Shown here piece by piece: positions 17,353 through 26,471 of a DNA stretch of 64,000 bases. The position numbers and the translations under genes are program-made. Positions within the stretch are counted from its first letter, which is position 1. Each line of letters starts with the position of its first letter. Source of the DNA: JAJDXO01 sp965207535 (GTDB taxonomy: Bacteria > Pseudomonadota > Alphaproteobacteria > Rhodospirillales > UBA2165); NCBI GenBank assembly GCA_965207535.1, contig CBDBMR010000005.1, positions 102,170 through 166,169 of the forward strand. The letters run 5' to 3'. The notes under the pieces were generated by a model. That model was not told where the DNA came from. It was given only the letters and a program-made list of their open reading frames with translations, and ran no database searches.

Positions 17353-18078
17353 CTACTGCACGATCGGCGGGTTCTCGAGTACGGCAAACAAACGTTTTTG
17401 GGATTTCCTGATGTGCGACCCGATAAGGCTCGCGGCCTTGGTCTTGTCGCGCGCCTGGATCGCATCGATGATCGCCGCGTGTTCGGCGACCAGCTTCTCC
17501 GCCGAACCGTTTCCTCGAGCCGACGACTGCTGGCCCGAAACGCCCATGAAAGTCAGGCGGTCGAACTGATCGATTACCTCGCAGGCGGTCTTCGCGAGCC
17601 GCGTATTGCCGGACAGCCTGGCGACGGCGGTATGGAAGTCCCGGTTGTAGGTAACCCATGCGGCGAGGCCGTCGGCATCCACCGCCCGGAAAATATCGAG
17701 AGAGGCCAACTCTTCGTCGCTCGCCTCTTCGATGGCGCGGCGGGCACACGCCTTTTCCATCATTATCCGCATCTCATAAAGCTCCCGCGCGTCGGAGACC
17801 GAGACAGGCACAACCCGGTAGCCCTTGCGCGGGAGTACTTCGATGAGACCCTGCTCCTGAAGCCGGAGCAGGGCGTCCCGGACAGGAGACTTGGAAACCC
17901 GATAGCGCTGGGCGAGATCGTTTTCCCGAAGCTGAGCGCCCGGCAGCAGATCACAGCTCAGAATATCCCGACGAATCTGGTCATACACCGTATCCCGCAT
18001 CAATCCTTGCGGCTGGTCGTCGGTCTGATCTTGAATTTGCGGCTGATCAAGCATTTCGAGCGCTCTCTGAAATATCAC
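17353..18078 (-). CDS. GntR-family regulator with FCD effector domain
   Basis: This 241-residue regulator has an N-terminal winged helix (about residues 28-95, with VYDQIRRDILSCDLLPGAQL and VSKSPVRDALLRLQ) and an FCD domain. The FCD metal-ligand pattern is visible as DRDFHTAVA, VAEHAAI and IGSHIRKSQ. FCD regulators sense small carboxylates or similar metabolites through a bound metal. It is the first gene of the molybdenum hydroxylase operon and probably controls it together with itself. Met9 (18054) is an alternative start. I see no copy of the GTCTTATATAAGAC palindrome upstream, so it is unlikely to be the regulator of the TTT locus. Confidence 0.92.
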   Translation of the reverse strand: MIFQRALEMLDQPQIQDQTDDQPQGLMRDTVYDQIRRDILSCDLLPGAQLRENDLAQRYRVSKSPVRDALLRLQEQGLIEVLPRKGYRVVPVSVSDARELYEMRIMMEKACARRAIEEASDEELASLDIFRAVDADGLAAWVTYNRDFHTAVARLSGNTRLAKTACEVIDQFDRLTFMGVSGQQSSARGNGSAEKLVAEHAAIIDAIQARDKTKAASLIGSHIRKSQKRLFAVLENPPIVQ

Positions 18079-18298
18079 TGCGAAGAATATCTCAGAGTTT
18101 ATCTTTCAAAGTCAATAGGAAAAACGGATTTGGCCCTGAAACCACCCTAATAGCATATTTTCTAAATTTATATTTATTAATCAACATGCTAAATAAATAT
18201 TTTGGCGAAGATCGCGAGAAAGAAATACCAGAAAAATTGGCATGGTGATATTCCACAGCACAATTTTGATATCCCAAAATTAAAATTATTCGCCGAAA
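18079..18298. promoter_or_regulatory. AT-rich intergenic region, probable promoter of the molybdenum hydroxylase operon
   Basis: These 220 bases are markedly AT-rich against a GC-rich background, with long A/T runs around 18148-18205. They lie between the regulator start and the end of the flavoprotein gene, so they probably hold the regulator-operon promoter. No convincing gene is seen; a 61-codon frame here has atypical composition. Confidence 0.45.
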
Positions 18299-19987
18299 TC
18301 AGGTTTTCACTGGGTCGGTTTTGAAGCGGATTTTTCCGCCCGCCGCGTGTTCCAGCCGGGTAACCGTCCGCCAGCGGTCGTCGTCGGCATCCGGGAAATC
18401 CAATCGGAAGTGAGCGCCGCGGCTTTCTTCCCGGGCGCCCGCGGCGGTTGCCAGCAGCCGGCCCAGGAGCGTGAGGTTGGGAATGGAGAGCGCGCTCTCC
18501 AGTTCCTGGCCGAGCGTCTTCGCCGATGCCTTGGCCGCCGGCGAGAGACGCATCGCCGGAATATCTTCGGCCTCGATTCGCTCATATTCGGCCAGCGCCG
18601 CAGCGCATTGTTCGGCATCCCGGATCGGCCCCAGCTTCTCGTGCGCCAGCATGCGGCAGGCCAGCCGGACCTCGGCCTGGAGGGGGCCCTTCTCCCGCGC
18701 CATCAGCGCTTTGAGGTTTTCGGCCGCGTCCTCGGGAAGGCTTACGGCGTCCGGAGCCCGGTGATCCAAGGAGGCCGCCGCGGCGCCCCGGCCGGACCGG
18801 CGGCCGAAGGCCAGGGCGTCCGACAAAGCGGATCCGCCGATGCGGTTGCCGCCGTGCACGCCGCCCGATGTTTCCCCCGCCGCCCACAGACCATCGATCG
18901 GGGTTTCGCCATGAACGCCGATCTTCAGACCGCCGAGCCAGGTATGACTGCCCGGCGCCACCTCGAGGGGCGTCTCGGTCAAGTCGATCCCCCGGTGCAG
19001 GCAGGTCCTGTAGACGTGGGGGATGGCCTTCAAGATGGTCTCCTTCGGCACGTGGGTGGCATCCATATAGATGCCGCCGGTGAGGCTGGCGTTGCCGGCG
19101 TGAATCTCGCGCGCCATGGCGAGGATCACCTCGCTCCGGGTACTGCGCTCCGCCGTGTCCGGATAGTAGCGCTTCAGGAACTCCTCGCCGTCCCGGTTCT
19201 TGAAGATGGCGCCGGCATTGATGAAGCCGGTCGGATGCGGCGCGAAGCCGAACAGCTCCTTCGGTGCGCAGCACATGGCCTGAAAGTCGATCATTTCGAT
19301 CCCGATCAAGGGGGCGCCGGCCCGGAAGCCGAGGGCGAAGCCGTCGCCGGTGACCTGGGGCGGATTGTCGTTCACATAGAACAGGCCGCTGCCGCCGCCG
19401 GTGCAAAGAATGACCTGGGAGGCCGCATAGGCCACGAGGCGCCCTTCCCCGTAATCGACGCCCCAGGCGCCGGCCACCCGGTCCCCGTCCTTCACGAGAT
19501 CGACAATGGCCGTCAGTGAGTGCTTGTCGATGCGCGTGTCCGCCCGGAGCCGCTTGGACAGCGTCTTGGTCACCATATTGCCGGTGGTGTCGTGATGGTG
19601 CACGGCGCGGGGCAGGGTGTGGTTGGGAAACATTTTGAGGTCCAATTCGCCGTCGCCGCCGCGCACGAATTCGGCGCCCCACGCTTCCAGGTCCCGGACA
19701 ATGGGGATGATGTCCTCGCACCAGGCGCGCGCCAGATCGGGGTCGATCAGCTCCCCGCCATGTTCAAGGATTTCCTCGAGGTGCTTCCCGGGGGAATCTT
19801 CCTTGCCCATGGCCGCCGCAAATCCGCCGCGGGCGACCGTGGTCGTTCCGGACGTCGCCCGGCCCTTGGTGACCTGGATGACCGGCACGCCGGCCTCGGC
19901 GCATTCGAAGGCCGCCATGGTGCCGGCCGCGCCGCCGCCGATGATCAGGACGCCGGTCTTGAAGTTCCTGGTTTCCATCCCGGCCAT
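18299..19987 (-). CDS. FAD-dependent oxidoreductase, fumarate reductase/L-aspartate oxidase-like flavoprotein
   Basis: This 562-residue flavoprotein has an N-terminal dinucleotide-binding motif (VLIIGGGAAGTMAAFECAEAG, the FAD site), HHHDTTGNM, ILCTGGGSGLFY and the AGETSGGVHGGNRIGGSALS signature that ends the FAD domain. A helical C-terminal domain follows, as in the succinate dehydrogenase/fumarate reductase/NadB superfamily. No FeS partner subunit is adjacent, unlike SdhAB or AprAB. Its start lies one base after the stop of the Tm-1-like gene, so it is probably co-translated with it. Met4 (19978) is an alternative start. The role is likely oxidation of a small carboxylate or amino acid; the substrate is unknown. 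Confidence 0.87.
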   Translation of the reverse strand: MAGMETRNFKTGVLIIGGGAAGTMAAFECAEAGVPVIQVTKGRATSGTTTVARGGFAAAMGKEDSPGKHLEEILEHGGELIDPDLARAWCEDIIPIVRDLEAWGAEFVRGGDGELDLKMFPNHTLPRAVHHHDTTGNMVTKTLSKRLRADTRIDKHSLTAIVDLVKDGDRVAGAWGVDYGEGRLVAYAASQVILCTGGGSGLFYVNDNPPQVTGDGFALGFRAGAPLIGIEMIDFQAMCCAPKELFGFAPHPTGFINAGAIFKNRDGEEFLKRYYPDTAERSTRSEVILAMAREIHAGNASLTGGIYMDATHVPKETILKAIPHVYRTCLHRGIDLTETPLEVAPGSHTWLGGLKIGVHGETPIDGLWAAGETSGGVHGGNRIGGSALSDALAFGRRSGRGAAAASLDHRAPDAVSLPEDAAENLKALMAREKGPLQAEVRLACRMLAHEKLGPIRDAEQCAAALAEYERIEAEDIPAMRLSPAAKASAKTLGQELESALSIPNLTLLGRLLATAAGAREESRGAHFRLDFPDADDDRWRTVTRLEHAAGGKIRFKTDPVKT

Positions 19988-19988
19988 C

Positions 19989-21236
19989 TCAGTTGCGGTC
20001 CATCAGGCGCCCGAGCTCGGCCACGCAGGCATCGGCGAATTCCGGGTCGTTGATATGAACGTCCATCTCCTTGAGTTCTCCGGCACTCAATTCGCCGCGG
20101 AGCGCGTCCGTGAAGTGCCGATCGGTTTCGGGCTGGAACCAGGAGCCGATCTCGTTGCCGTCCAAATCGTGGGTCTTGCGGATGGTGTGCTGGCTGAATC
20201 CCCGGCTCGGCACCAGAACCACGAACGGTGCCCTCGACCGGTTCAGGCGCTCGGCGAACATCGTACCCAGCGCCGTCATTTCCTCGGCGTTGGTCCGCAT
20301 CAAGAGGATTTCCGGATTGTATTGATAGAACTCCCGGTCCCTGAACCGCTCGGGACACTCGCCGACCCACCAGTTGGTGTGATCGATGGCGCCGGGCGCA
20401 ACGACCTGCGGCAGGCCGGCCTCCGCCGCGCCCGTCAGGCGGTCCGGTCCGGCGCTGTAGACCCCGCCGGTCAGCAGGTCGGTCACCTCCGAAGTCGTCA
20501 AATCGATCACCCCCGCGAGTTCGCGGCGGGACGCCAAATTCTCCAGCGCCTTGCCGCCGGGCCCCGAGGCATGAAAGTGCATGACCTCGTATCCCGCGGC
20601 CTGCAATTGATCGGTTATACGGTCGACGGCGACCTGCAGATTGCCGAAGGACGAAACGCCGATCAGCGGCGGGGCCTCCTCGGTCCGGACCCGCTGGTCT
20701 TCCCACGATCGCGCCATGGCGGCGACGGCATGCGCCGCATTTTCCATGATCGAGCAGGTAATCCGGTTCATCACGATATCGCTGATGGTCGGGAACATGG
20801 CGATATCGCTCTCGGCCACGTACCACTGCACGGCGGCCGTAGCCGCGACCGGGGTCACCATCACCTTGGGGAACATGGGCGGCAGTCGGCGCATCATCCC
20901 GCAAAAGACTGTACACCCATTGGCCCCGCCGACCCCGATGGCGCCGGAGATTTCCCCCGCCGCCTGGGCGTTGACCAGCGCCTGGGCGCCGCCGGCAATC
21001 ATCGCCTCGGCGGCGGCGGAGCGTTCCAGCCCGCCCAATGCCTCCCAGGTCCGTCCGGCGATCGCAGCGACCTCGCCACCGGTCATCGCCGCCCCCGGCT
21101 TGTCGTGGGGCCGGAGGGACAAGTCCAGCAGCCAAGGCTCGGCACCCGCATCCCGAAGACCGTCGCAAACGTGCCCGGCCGCCTCGGATTTGCTGTCGAG
21201 GGTCGCCAGAACGGCAATTCGGACGGGATCGGCCAT
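19989..21236 (-). CDS. Tm-1-like ATP-binding domain protein (UPF0261 family)
   Basis: The 415-residue protein matches the UPF0261/Tm-1 N-terminal family: IAVLATLDSKSEAAGHVCDG at the start, ISGAIGVGGANGCTVFCGMM, VMHFHASGPGGKALE and GAIDHTNWW. In tomato the Tm-1 virus-resistance protein joins this domain to a TIM barrel; here the barrel is the separate gene immediately upstream. Bacterial members have no settled function. It sits between the TIM-barrel gene (3-base gap) and a flavoprotein gene (1-base gap), so all three are almost certainly one unit. Confidence 0.9.
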   Translation of the reverse strand: MADPVRIAVLATLDSKSEAAGHVCDGLRDAGAEPWLLDLSLRPHDKPGAAMTGGEVAAIAGRTWEALGGLERSAAAEAMIAGGAQALVNAQAAGEISGAIGVGGANGCTVFCGMMRRLPPMFPKVMVTPVAATAAVQWYVAESDIAMFPTISDIVMNRITCSIMENAAHAVAAMARSWEDQRVRTEEAPPLIGVSSFGNLQVAVDRITDQLQAAGYEVMHFHASGPGGKALENLASRRELAGVIDLTTSEVTDLLTGGVYSAGPDRLTGAAEAGLPQVVAPGAIDHTNWWVGECPERFRDREFYQYNPEILLMRTNAEEMTALGTMFAERLNRSRAPFVVLVPSRGFSQHTIRKTHDLDGNEIGSWFQPETDRHFTDALRGELSAGELKEMDVHINDPEFADACVAELGRLMDRN

Positions 21237-21239
21237 GGG

Positions 21240-22079
21240 CTATGCCGGCTTGGTGATTTCTTTGAACCTGGCGGTGACGGCCGGGACCGAATCCTCGATG
21301 GGAAACCGCTCGGCGGATGAGCCGCCCACATAGCCGTCCAGCCGCGGCTCCTTGGCCCAGAACGCGGCGAAGTCCTCCGGGGTCTCGATGGAGCCGCCGT
21401 GGCAGGTGACGATCCGGTCGGCGTATTTGGATGCCAGCGCATCGCAGACGCCGGCGGCGCGCACAACCGCGTCGTCCTCGGCCATCACGGTTTGCGAGCC
21501 GATGGTGCCGCCCGACGAGTTGCCGAAATGGACAATGATGTTGTCCACGCCCGCCTCGGCCATGGCGAGGGATTCATCGACGCTGGTGCAGAACGCCTTG
21601 GTGTAGATGCCTTGGCTCGATGCATAGCCCAGTACGTCCACTTCCCTATCGTAACCCATGCCGGTCTCTTCCAGGTCGCCGCGGAACTTGCCGTCGATCA
21701 GGGCCACCGTCGGGCAAGCCATGATGCCGTCGAACCCGGCAGCCGCGGCGTGATCAACGAAGCGGTGCATGTCGCGGGTCGGATCGACGCACAGCAGCCC
21801 GGCCATCACCGGGCAGCGGTCAACCACGTTGATCATGGACCGTTCGCCGATTTCGAGGGTGAGTTCGTTGGCGTCGCAGATGGGCAGATACCCGGCCATG
21901 GACGAGAGGCCCTGCATCCGGAAATAGGCGAGGTCATGGGTGGTGACCATGTCGGCGCCGCCGCGGGCCGCCATTTTTGCGGTGATGCCAGTGCCGCAGA
22001 GCGCATCGTAGATGGCGCGGCCCGCCTCCCGCTCGGCCTGGAACCGCGCGCGAATGGTGTCTCGATCAAATCCGCTCAA
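21240..22079 (-). CDS. PEP hydrolase-family TIM-barrel protein (Tm-1 C-terminal domain homologue)
   Basis: The 279-residue protein is a TIM barrel of the phosphoenolpyruvate hydrolase-like/TIM-barrel signal transduction family. Visible patterns include AGRAIYDALCGTGITAKMAA, LLCVDPTRDMHRF, VDNIIVHFGNSSGGTIG and ITCHGGS-type TCHGGSIETPEDF near the end. It is the C-terminal half of plant Tm-1-type proteins. It is the first gene of the three-gene unit 22079-18299 and diverges from an SDR gene 84 bases away. The reaction it catalyses, if any, is not established. Confidence 0.87.
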   Translation of the reverse strand: MSGFDRDTIRARFQAEREAGRAIYDALCGTGITAKMAARGGADMVTTHDLAYFRMQGLSSMAGYLPICDANELTLEIGERSMINVVDRCPVMAGLLCVDPTRDMHRFVDHAAAAGFDGIMACPTVALIDGKFRGDLEETGMGYDREVDVLGYASSQGIYTKAFCTSVDESLAMAEAGVDNIIVHFGNSSGGTIGSQTVMAEDDAVVRAAGVCDALASKYADRIVTCHGGSIETPEDFAAFWAKEPRLDGYVGGSSAERFPIEDSVPAVTARFKEITKPA

Positions 22080-22163
22080 GGACCCCTCCCTGGAATTTCG
22101 TCATTGTTCGCCCGAAGTTTAGAAGCTAAATCCCGGATGCACATCACTTTCGGACGCAAAGAC

Positions 22164-22931
22164 ATGAGTGGACGGCTGGAGAATAAGGTTGCAATCGTGA
22201 CGGGCGCCGGCGGCGGCATCGGCGGCGCTATCGCCAGGTCGTATGCGGCCGAAGGCGCGGCAGTGGTCCTGGTCGATCTCAACGAGGCCGCGACCCGCGA
22301 GGTCAAGAACGCCATATTTGAAGCAGGCGGCAGGGCCGCGGCCCTGGTCGCCGATGTGTCCCTCGAGGAGACGGCGGTCCGCGCGGTCGAGACGGCCAGC
22401 CGCGAATTCGGCGGACTGACGACGGTCGTCGCCTCCGCCATCTACGACGCCCCCTACCAGCCGGCCCCGGAACTTTCCGTCGAGGAGTGGAAGAAAAGCA
22501 TCGATGTAAACCAGACGGGCCCGTTCCTGCTCGTCAAGCACGCGGTGCCGGTCATGGCCGCCGGCGCCGATGAACATGGCGGCGGCAGCATCATCCTGGT
22601 GGCCTCGCAACTCGCCTTCGCGCCCAAACCCGGCCGTACCTGGTACGCCTCCCAGAAGGCCGCCATGGTCAGCCTCGCCAAGGCGCTTGCCGTCGATCAC
22701 GCCAAGGACGGCATCCGCGCCAATGCGCTGTCCCCGGGGCCGACCGCCGATGAGCGATTCTTCAGCCAGTGGCCGAGCGAGGAAGAGGCGCACGCCAACG
22801 CCAACACGCTGATGGGCCGGCTGGGCGAGCCCGAGGAAATTGCCGCCGGGGCGGTGTTTCTGGCGAGCGACGAGGCCAGTTTCGTCACCGGTATCGATCT
22901 TCTGGTCGACGGCGGCTACACCGCCATCTGA
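22164..22931 (+). CDS. SDR-family NAD(P)-dependent oxidoreductase
   Basis: The 255-residue classical SDR has the cofactor motif VTGAGGGIGGAIA, the catalytic Ser in ILVASQLAF, YxxxK as WYASQKAAM, and the usual C-terminal SFVTGIDLLVDGGYTAI. I start at the ATG at 22164 (MSGRLENKVAIVTG); an ATG nine codons earlier at 22137 is possible. It is divergent from the Tm-1 pair and upstream of an HMG-CoA lyase-like gene. A short hairpin (TGCGGAA/TTCCGCA, near 22949-22968) follows the stop without a clear T run. Confidence 0.9.
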   Translation: MSGRLENKVAIVTGAGGGIGGAIARSYAAEGAAVVLVDLNEAATREVKNAIFEAGGRAAALVADVSLEETAVRAVETASREFGGLTTVVASAIYDAPYQPAPELSVEEWKKSIDVNQTGPFLLVKHAVPVMAAGADEHGGGSIILVASQLAFAPKPGRTWYASQKAAMVSLAKALAVDHAKDGIRANALSPGPTADERFFSQWPSEEEAHANANTLMGRLGEPEEIAAGAVFLASDEASFVTGIDLLVDGGYTAI

Positions 22932-23104
22932 GACCCGTTCTCCGGGGTGCGGAACCGTTGATTCCGCAACCGGCTTCCACGTTGACTCCCCCTGACCCGT
23001 TCCCTAGATTCCCGCCGCGTTTCGCCCGGCGAGGATGAATTCGAATTTTTTTGCCGATTGCCGTCTGGCCCGCGTAGCGGCGCGGGCGCCCGAGGAGAAG
23101 AATA

Positions 23105-24337
23105 ATGCCCGATACCCCATGGATTTCCGAAAATTGGTTTACCAGCCCCTGGAACTTCGCCGACGAAGTGACCAAGGACTGGAAGTTCCCCGAGCAGGTC
23201 CGCATTCACGACGTCACGCTCCGTGACGGCGAGCAGCAGGCCGGTCTCGCCTTCGATTACGACGACAAGATCCGTATCGCCGAGGGCCTTGCCGAGGCCG
23301 GCGTCCACCGGATCGAAGCCGGCATGCCGGTGGTCTCCCCCGATGACGCCCGCGTGGTCCGGGACCTCGCCAAGCGCGACTTCGGCCCCAAGATCTATTC
23401 CTTCGCCCGCTGCATGGTCGACGACGTCAAGCGCGCCGTCGATGCCGGCGTCGGCGGCGTGATCATGGAGGTCCCGTCCTCCCAGCACCTGATCGAAAAA
23501 GGCTACCGCTGGGAACTGGAGCGGGCCATCGACCTCTCCATCGAGAGCACCAAGTTCGCCCATGACCAGGGCCTGGAAGTGGTGTTCTTCCCGATCGACT
23601 TTACCCGTTCCGATCTGAACTGGGTGATGGACCTGATCGAGAAGGTCGGCAACGAAGGCCACATGGACGGTCTCGCGCTGGTCGACACCATGGGCGTCAC
23701 GTCCGTGCATGCCATGCCGTACTTCGTCCGCGAGGTGAAGAAGCGGTTCCCGGATGTGCCGCTCGAGGCCCACTTCCACATGGATTACGGTCTCGGCGTC
23801 GCCAACACCATCATGGCCGTCGCCGAGGGCGTCGAGGTCATCCAGTCCACGGTCCTGGGTCTCGGCGAGCGCGCCGGCAACGTGCCCATGGAAGAGACCG
23901 TGATGGCGCTCAAGACCCTCTACAACGTCGATTGCGGCATCAAGACCGAGAAGTTCAAGGAGCTGGCCGACATGGTCGCCGAGGTATCCGGCGCCATCGT
24001 GCCCCGTAACCGGCCGATCGTCGGCGACGATCTGTTCAAGATCGAGAGCGGCATCATCGCCACCTGGCTGTTGAATTGCGGCGTCGGCGAGGATCTCACC
24101 ACCGTCGTTCCATTCCGCCCCTCGATGGTCGGCCAGGCCGACCCCATCGCCGTCATCGGCAAGGGCTGCGGCATCGACAACGTAAAGCACTATCTCGACA
24201 AGTTCCAGTTCCAGTACACCGAGGAATCCGCCATGGCGCTCCTCATGGACATCAAGAACTGGGGTCTGAAGCACAAGCGGCTGATGACCGACGACGAGTT
24301 CCGCGCCTTTGCGGAAGAGAACTTGAAGCAGGACTAG
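23105..24337 (+). CDS. HMG-CoA lyase/isopropylmalate synthase-like family enzyme
   Basis: The 410-residue protein contains the DRE-TIM motifs: IHDVTLRDGEQQAG (about residues 34-47) supplies the D-RE pair, and LEAHFHMDYGLGVANT supplies the HxH metal ligands (metal-dependent carbon-carbon lyase or synthase). ILGLGERAGN-type VLGLGERAGNVPMEE follows. It is longer than HMG-CoA lyases (about 300) and shorter than LeuA (about 510), near homocitrate synthase-like length, with a C-terminal region I cannot assign. GGAGAAG precedes the start. It is monocistronic or follows the SDR, and ends at a strong terminator. Confidence 0.88.
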   Translation: MPDTPWISENWFTSPWNFADEVTKDWKFPEQVRIHDVTLRDGEQQAGLAFDYDDKIRIAEGLAEAGVHRIEAGMPVVSPDDARVVRDLAKRDFGPKIYSFARCMVDDVKRAVDAGVGGVIMEVPSSQHLIEKGYRWELERAIDLSIESTKFAHDQGLEVVFFPIDFTRSDLNWVMDLIEKVGNEGHMDGLALVDTMGVTSVHAMPYFVREVKKRFPDVPLEAHFHMDYGLGVANTIMAVAEGVEVIQSTVLGLGERAGNVPMEETVMALKTLYNVDCGIKTEKFKELADMVAEVSGAIVPRNRPIVGDDLFKIESGIIATWLLNCGVGEDLTTVVPFRPSMVGQADPIAVIGKGCGIDNVKHYLDKFQFQYTEESAMALLMDIKNWGLKHKRLMTDDEFRAFAEENLKQD

Positions 24338-24360
24338 TTTCTACTCCAAGTTCGCCAGGG

Positions 24361-24393
24361 AGCCCGGTCTCTTTCGAGAGGCCGGGCTTTTTT
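24361..24393 (+). terminator. Intrinsic terminator
   Basis: AGCCCGGTCTC pairs with GAGAGGCCGGGCT in a hairpin and is followed by six T residues. It lies 24 bases after the HMG-CoA-lyase-like stop codon. Confidence 0.88.
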
Positions 24394-24403
24394 CATCCGC
24401 GCC

Positions 24404-25264
24404 CTACTTCCGGGCGGCAACGAACAGCGCCAGGACGACGATGGCGGCCCCCAGCAGCTGGAGCGGCGACAGGCTCTGATCCAGCAGGATGAACCCGGCG
24501 GTGATGGCGACCAGCGGCTCGATGTTGGAGAGGATCGTCGTCAGCGGCGCGCCGATGGCCCCGATGGCGACGAAGAACATGATCATCGAGGCGGCATAGA
24601 ACAGGTGGGTGAGCGAGAAACCGGTCCAGCCGACACCCGTTTCCGGCAGCTTGAAGCCGCCGGCGATCGACACGATCACCACGAACGTGATCAACGCGCC
24701 CGCCGACATGTAGAGGGTCGCCTGCATGGGGTGCGACGTGACCATCACCCTGCCGCTGACCGCCGAGACGGTGCCGAGGCCCAGCCCGGCGACGGCGGCG
24801 AGGACAATCCCCATCACTTCGTATTCATCGATCTTCACGCCGAGAGCCAGCGCCAAACCGCCGAAGGCGACGACCGCGCCGATCACCGTGGTCATACGCA
24901 AGGGCGCCAGGCGCAGGGCCGCCGCCTCGAAGCTGGTGACCAGCGGGAAGATATAGAAAACCAGGATGGCGATCCCGACGGGCAGTTTGTCGAGGGCGCT
25001 CAAGAGGGCGAGGGTATAGCCGGCGGTGACGATCCCTAAGATGAACGCGGCGGTTCCCACCCGCCTGGGCAGGAACAGGGGGATTTGCCGGGCCTTGAGG
25101 ATCACCACCAAGATGATCAACGGCAGGATGAAACGGGTCGCCGAGGCCGTCATCGGATTGGTGCCGCCCTGATAGGCGAGACCGACGATGGAATTGGAGA
25201 GCGCGAAGCCGACCGCCGACACCAAGGCCAGCGTAATTCCAAGTCCGCGCGCGCTTTGATCCAT
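24404..25264 (-). CDS. EamA-family (DMT superfamily) transporter
   Basis: The 286-residue inner-membrane protein has about ten hydrophobic helices in two EamA repeats (residues 8-135 and 150-283), the standard drug/metabolite transporter layout. The second repeat ends with the family pattern PLVAITAGFILLDQSLSPLQ. Members export metabolites or amino acids; specificity cannot be read. It is convergent with the terminator-ended gene at 24337. Confidence 0.9.
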   Translation of the reverse strand: MDQSARGLGITLALVSAVGFALSNSIVGLAYQGGTNPMTASATRFILPLIILVVILKARQIPLFLPRRVGTAAFILGIVTAGYTLALLSALDKLPVGIAILVFYIFPLVTSFEAAALRLAPLRMTTVIGAVVAFGGLALALGVKIDEYEVMGIVLAAVAGLGLGTVSAVSGRVMVTSHPMQATLYMSAGALITFVVIVSIAGGFKLPETGVGWTGFSLTHLFYAASMIMFFVAIGAIGAPLTTILSNIEPLVAITAGFILLDQSLSPLQLLGAAIVVLALFVAARK

Positions 25265-25389
25265 TCAACGTCCCCCCGTGTCCGCCGATGGGACCAATCC
25301 CCACCGGTATTTGCAAGCGCCCTTGCCGTTCCCGCGCTCAAGGGGAACAATGACCGCGACAAACGGATATCCTTTTGGGAGACGTCTCA

Positions 25390-26373
25390 ATGGCGGTTAA
25401 GCATTTCCATCACGCGACGCTGCAGGTGCCGGACGTCGCGGCGCAATTTCAGTTCTACAAGGATTTCGGCCTGACCGGCCGCGCCCGCGGCAACAACGCG
25501 GTAATGCGCTGCAAGGACCGCAAACAGGACCAGGTGATCGTCACCGAGGGCCCGGCCATGGGCCTCCATGACCTCTCCTTCGGCGCGACCAAGGCCGCCA
25601 TCCGGAAAATCCAGAAGCGAGCCGAGGAACGGGACGACGTCTCGGTCATCGATCCGCCGAAGAACGCCGCCTACAAGGGGCTTTGGCTCCGCCACGAATT
25701 CGACGGCATGATCTACAATGTCAACGACGACCCGGCGGCCAAATCGCTCGGCGGCGTGAAGCCGGCCAGGAAACAGCCCGAATACAAGGTCAATACGCCG
25801 GGCCATTTCTACCGTGTGAACGAGAAGCTGGATCTCCCCATCGACACCAAACCGGTGCCCCGGCGTCTCGGCCATATGGTTCACTTCACCCCCGACGTGG
25901 ACAAGAAGGTCGACTTCTATTCGGACGTGCTGGGCCTGCAGCTCACCGACCGCTCGGGCGACCTGATCGCCTTCATGCGCCCCGCCGGCGGCAGCGACCA
26001 TCACGTGGTCGGCTTCGTGAAGGACAAGAAACCGGGCTTCCACCATATCTCCTTCGAGGTGGGGAACCCGGACGAGGTGGGCATGGGCGGCCAGAGTTTG
26101 CTCAATCGAGGCTACCGCAACGGCTGGGGCTTCGGCCGCCACGCCCTGGGGTCCAACTTCTTCTGGTATGTGCGCGATCCGCACATGGGCATGTGCGAGT
26201 ACTTCTCGGACATCGACTACATCGCCGATGATGACCAGTGGAAGCCCCGCGACTGGCCCATCGAGGTGGCGTTCTACCTGTGGGGCCCGCCGCCGCCCAA
26301 GGCCTTCGGCACCAATTACACGGGCAACAAAAAGGTGGTGAAGCCGGAGTCGATTTCCTATTCGCGGGTTTAG
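25390..26373 (+). CDS. VOC-family extradiol dioxygenase-like protein
   Basis: The 327-residue protein contains two vicinal-oxygen-chelate domains (about residues 3-110 and 150-290), the arrangement of type I extradiol dioxygenases such as BphC and XylE. In the second domain candidate metal ligands are His in RRLGHMVHF, His in GFHHISFEV and Glu in MCEYFSDID. It may therefore be an active catechol or 2,3-diol dioxygenase. Start: ATG at 25390 with GGGAG upstream, not the TTG at 25375. It stands alone, convergent with the PEP-synthase-like gene. Confidence 0.87.
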   Translation: MAVKHFHHATLQVPDVAAQFQFYKDFGLTGRARGNNAVMRCKDRKQDQVIVTEGPAMGLHDLSFGATKAAIRKIQKRAEERDDVSVIDPPKNAAYKGLWLRHEFDGMIYNVNDDPAAKSLGGVKPARKQPEYKVNTPGHFYRVNEKLDLPIDTKPVPRRLGHMVHFTPDVDKKVDFYSDVLGLQLTDRSGDLIAFMRPAGGSDHHVVGFVKDKKPGFHHISFEVGNPDEVGMGGQSLLNRGYRNGWGFGRHALGSNFFWYVRDPHMGMCEYFSDIDYIADDDQWKPRDWPIEVAFYLWGPPPPKAFGTNYTGNKKVVKPESISYSRV

Positions 26374-26471
26374 GGGGCCGGAAAAGAGAGGCCGCAACGC
26401 CGAAACCGGCAGGGACAAGCCCCCTCGCCCAACTCCAGCCAGGTTCGTACTGAATTAAATTCCCGGGGACC

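Noticed and set aside
17353..18078. FCD-type GntR as the regulator of the GTCTTATATAAGAC sites
   Set aside because: It has no such site in its own promoter region and lies 10 kb from the three sites.
18092..18277. A 61-codon minus-strand frame in the AT-rich gap
   Set aside because: No ribosome binding site and the residue content reflects AT-rich DNA; more likely a promoter region.
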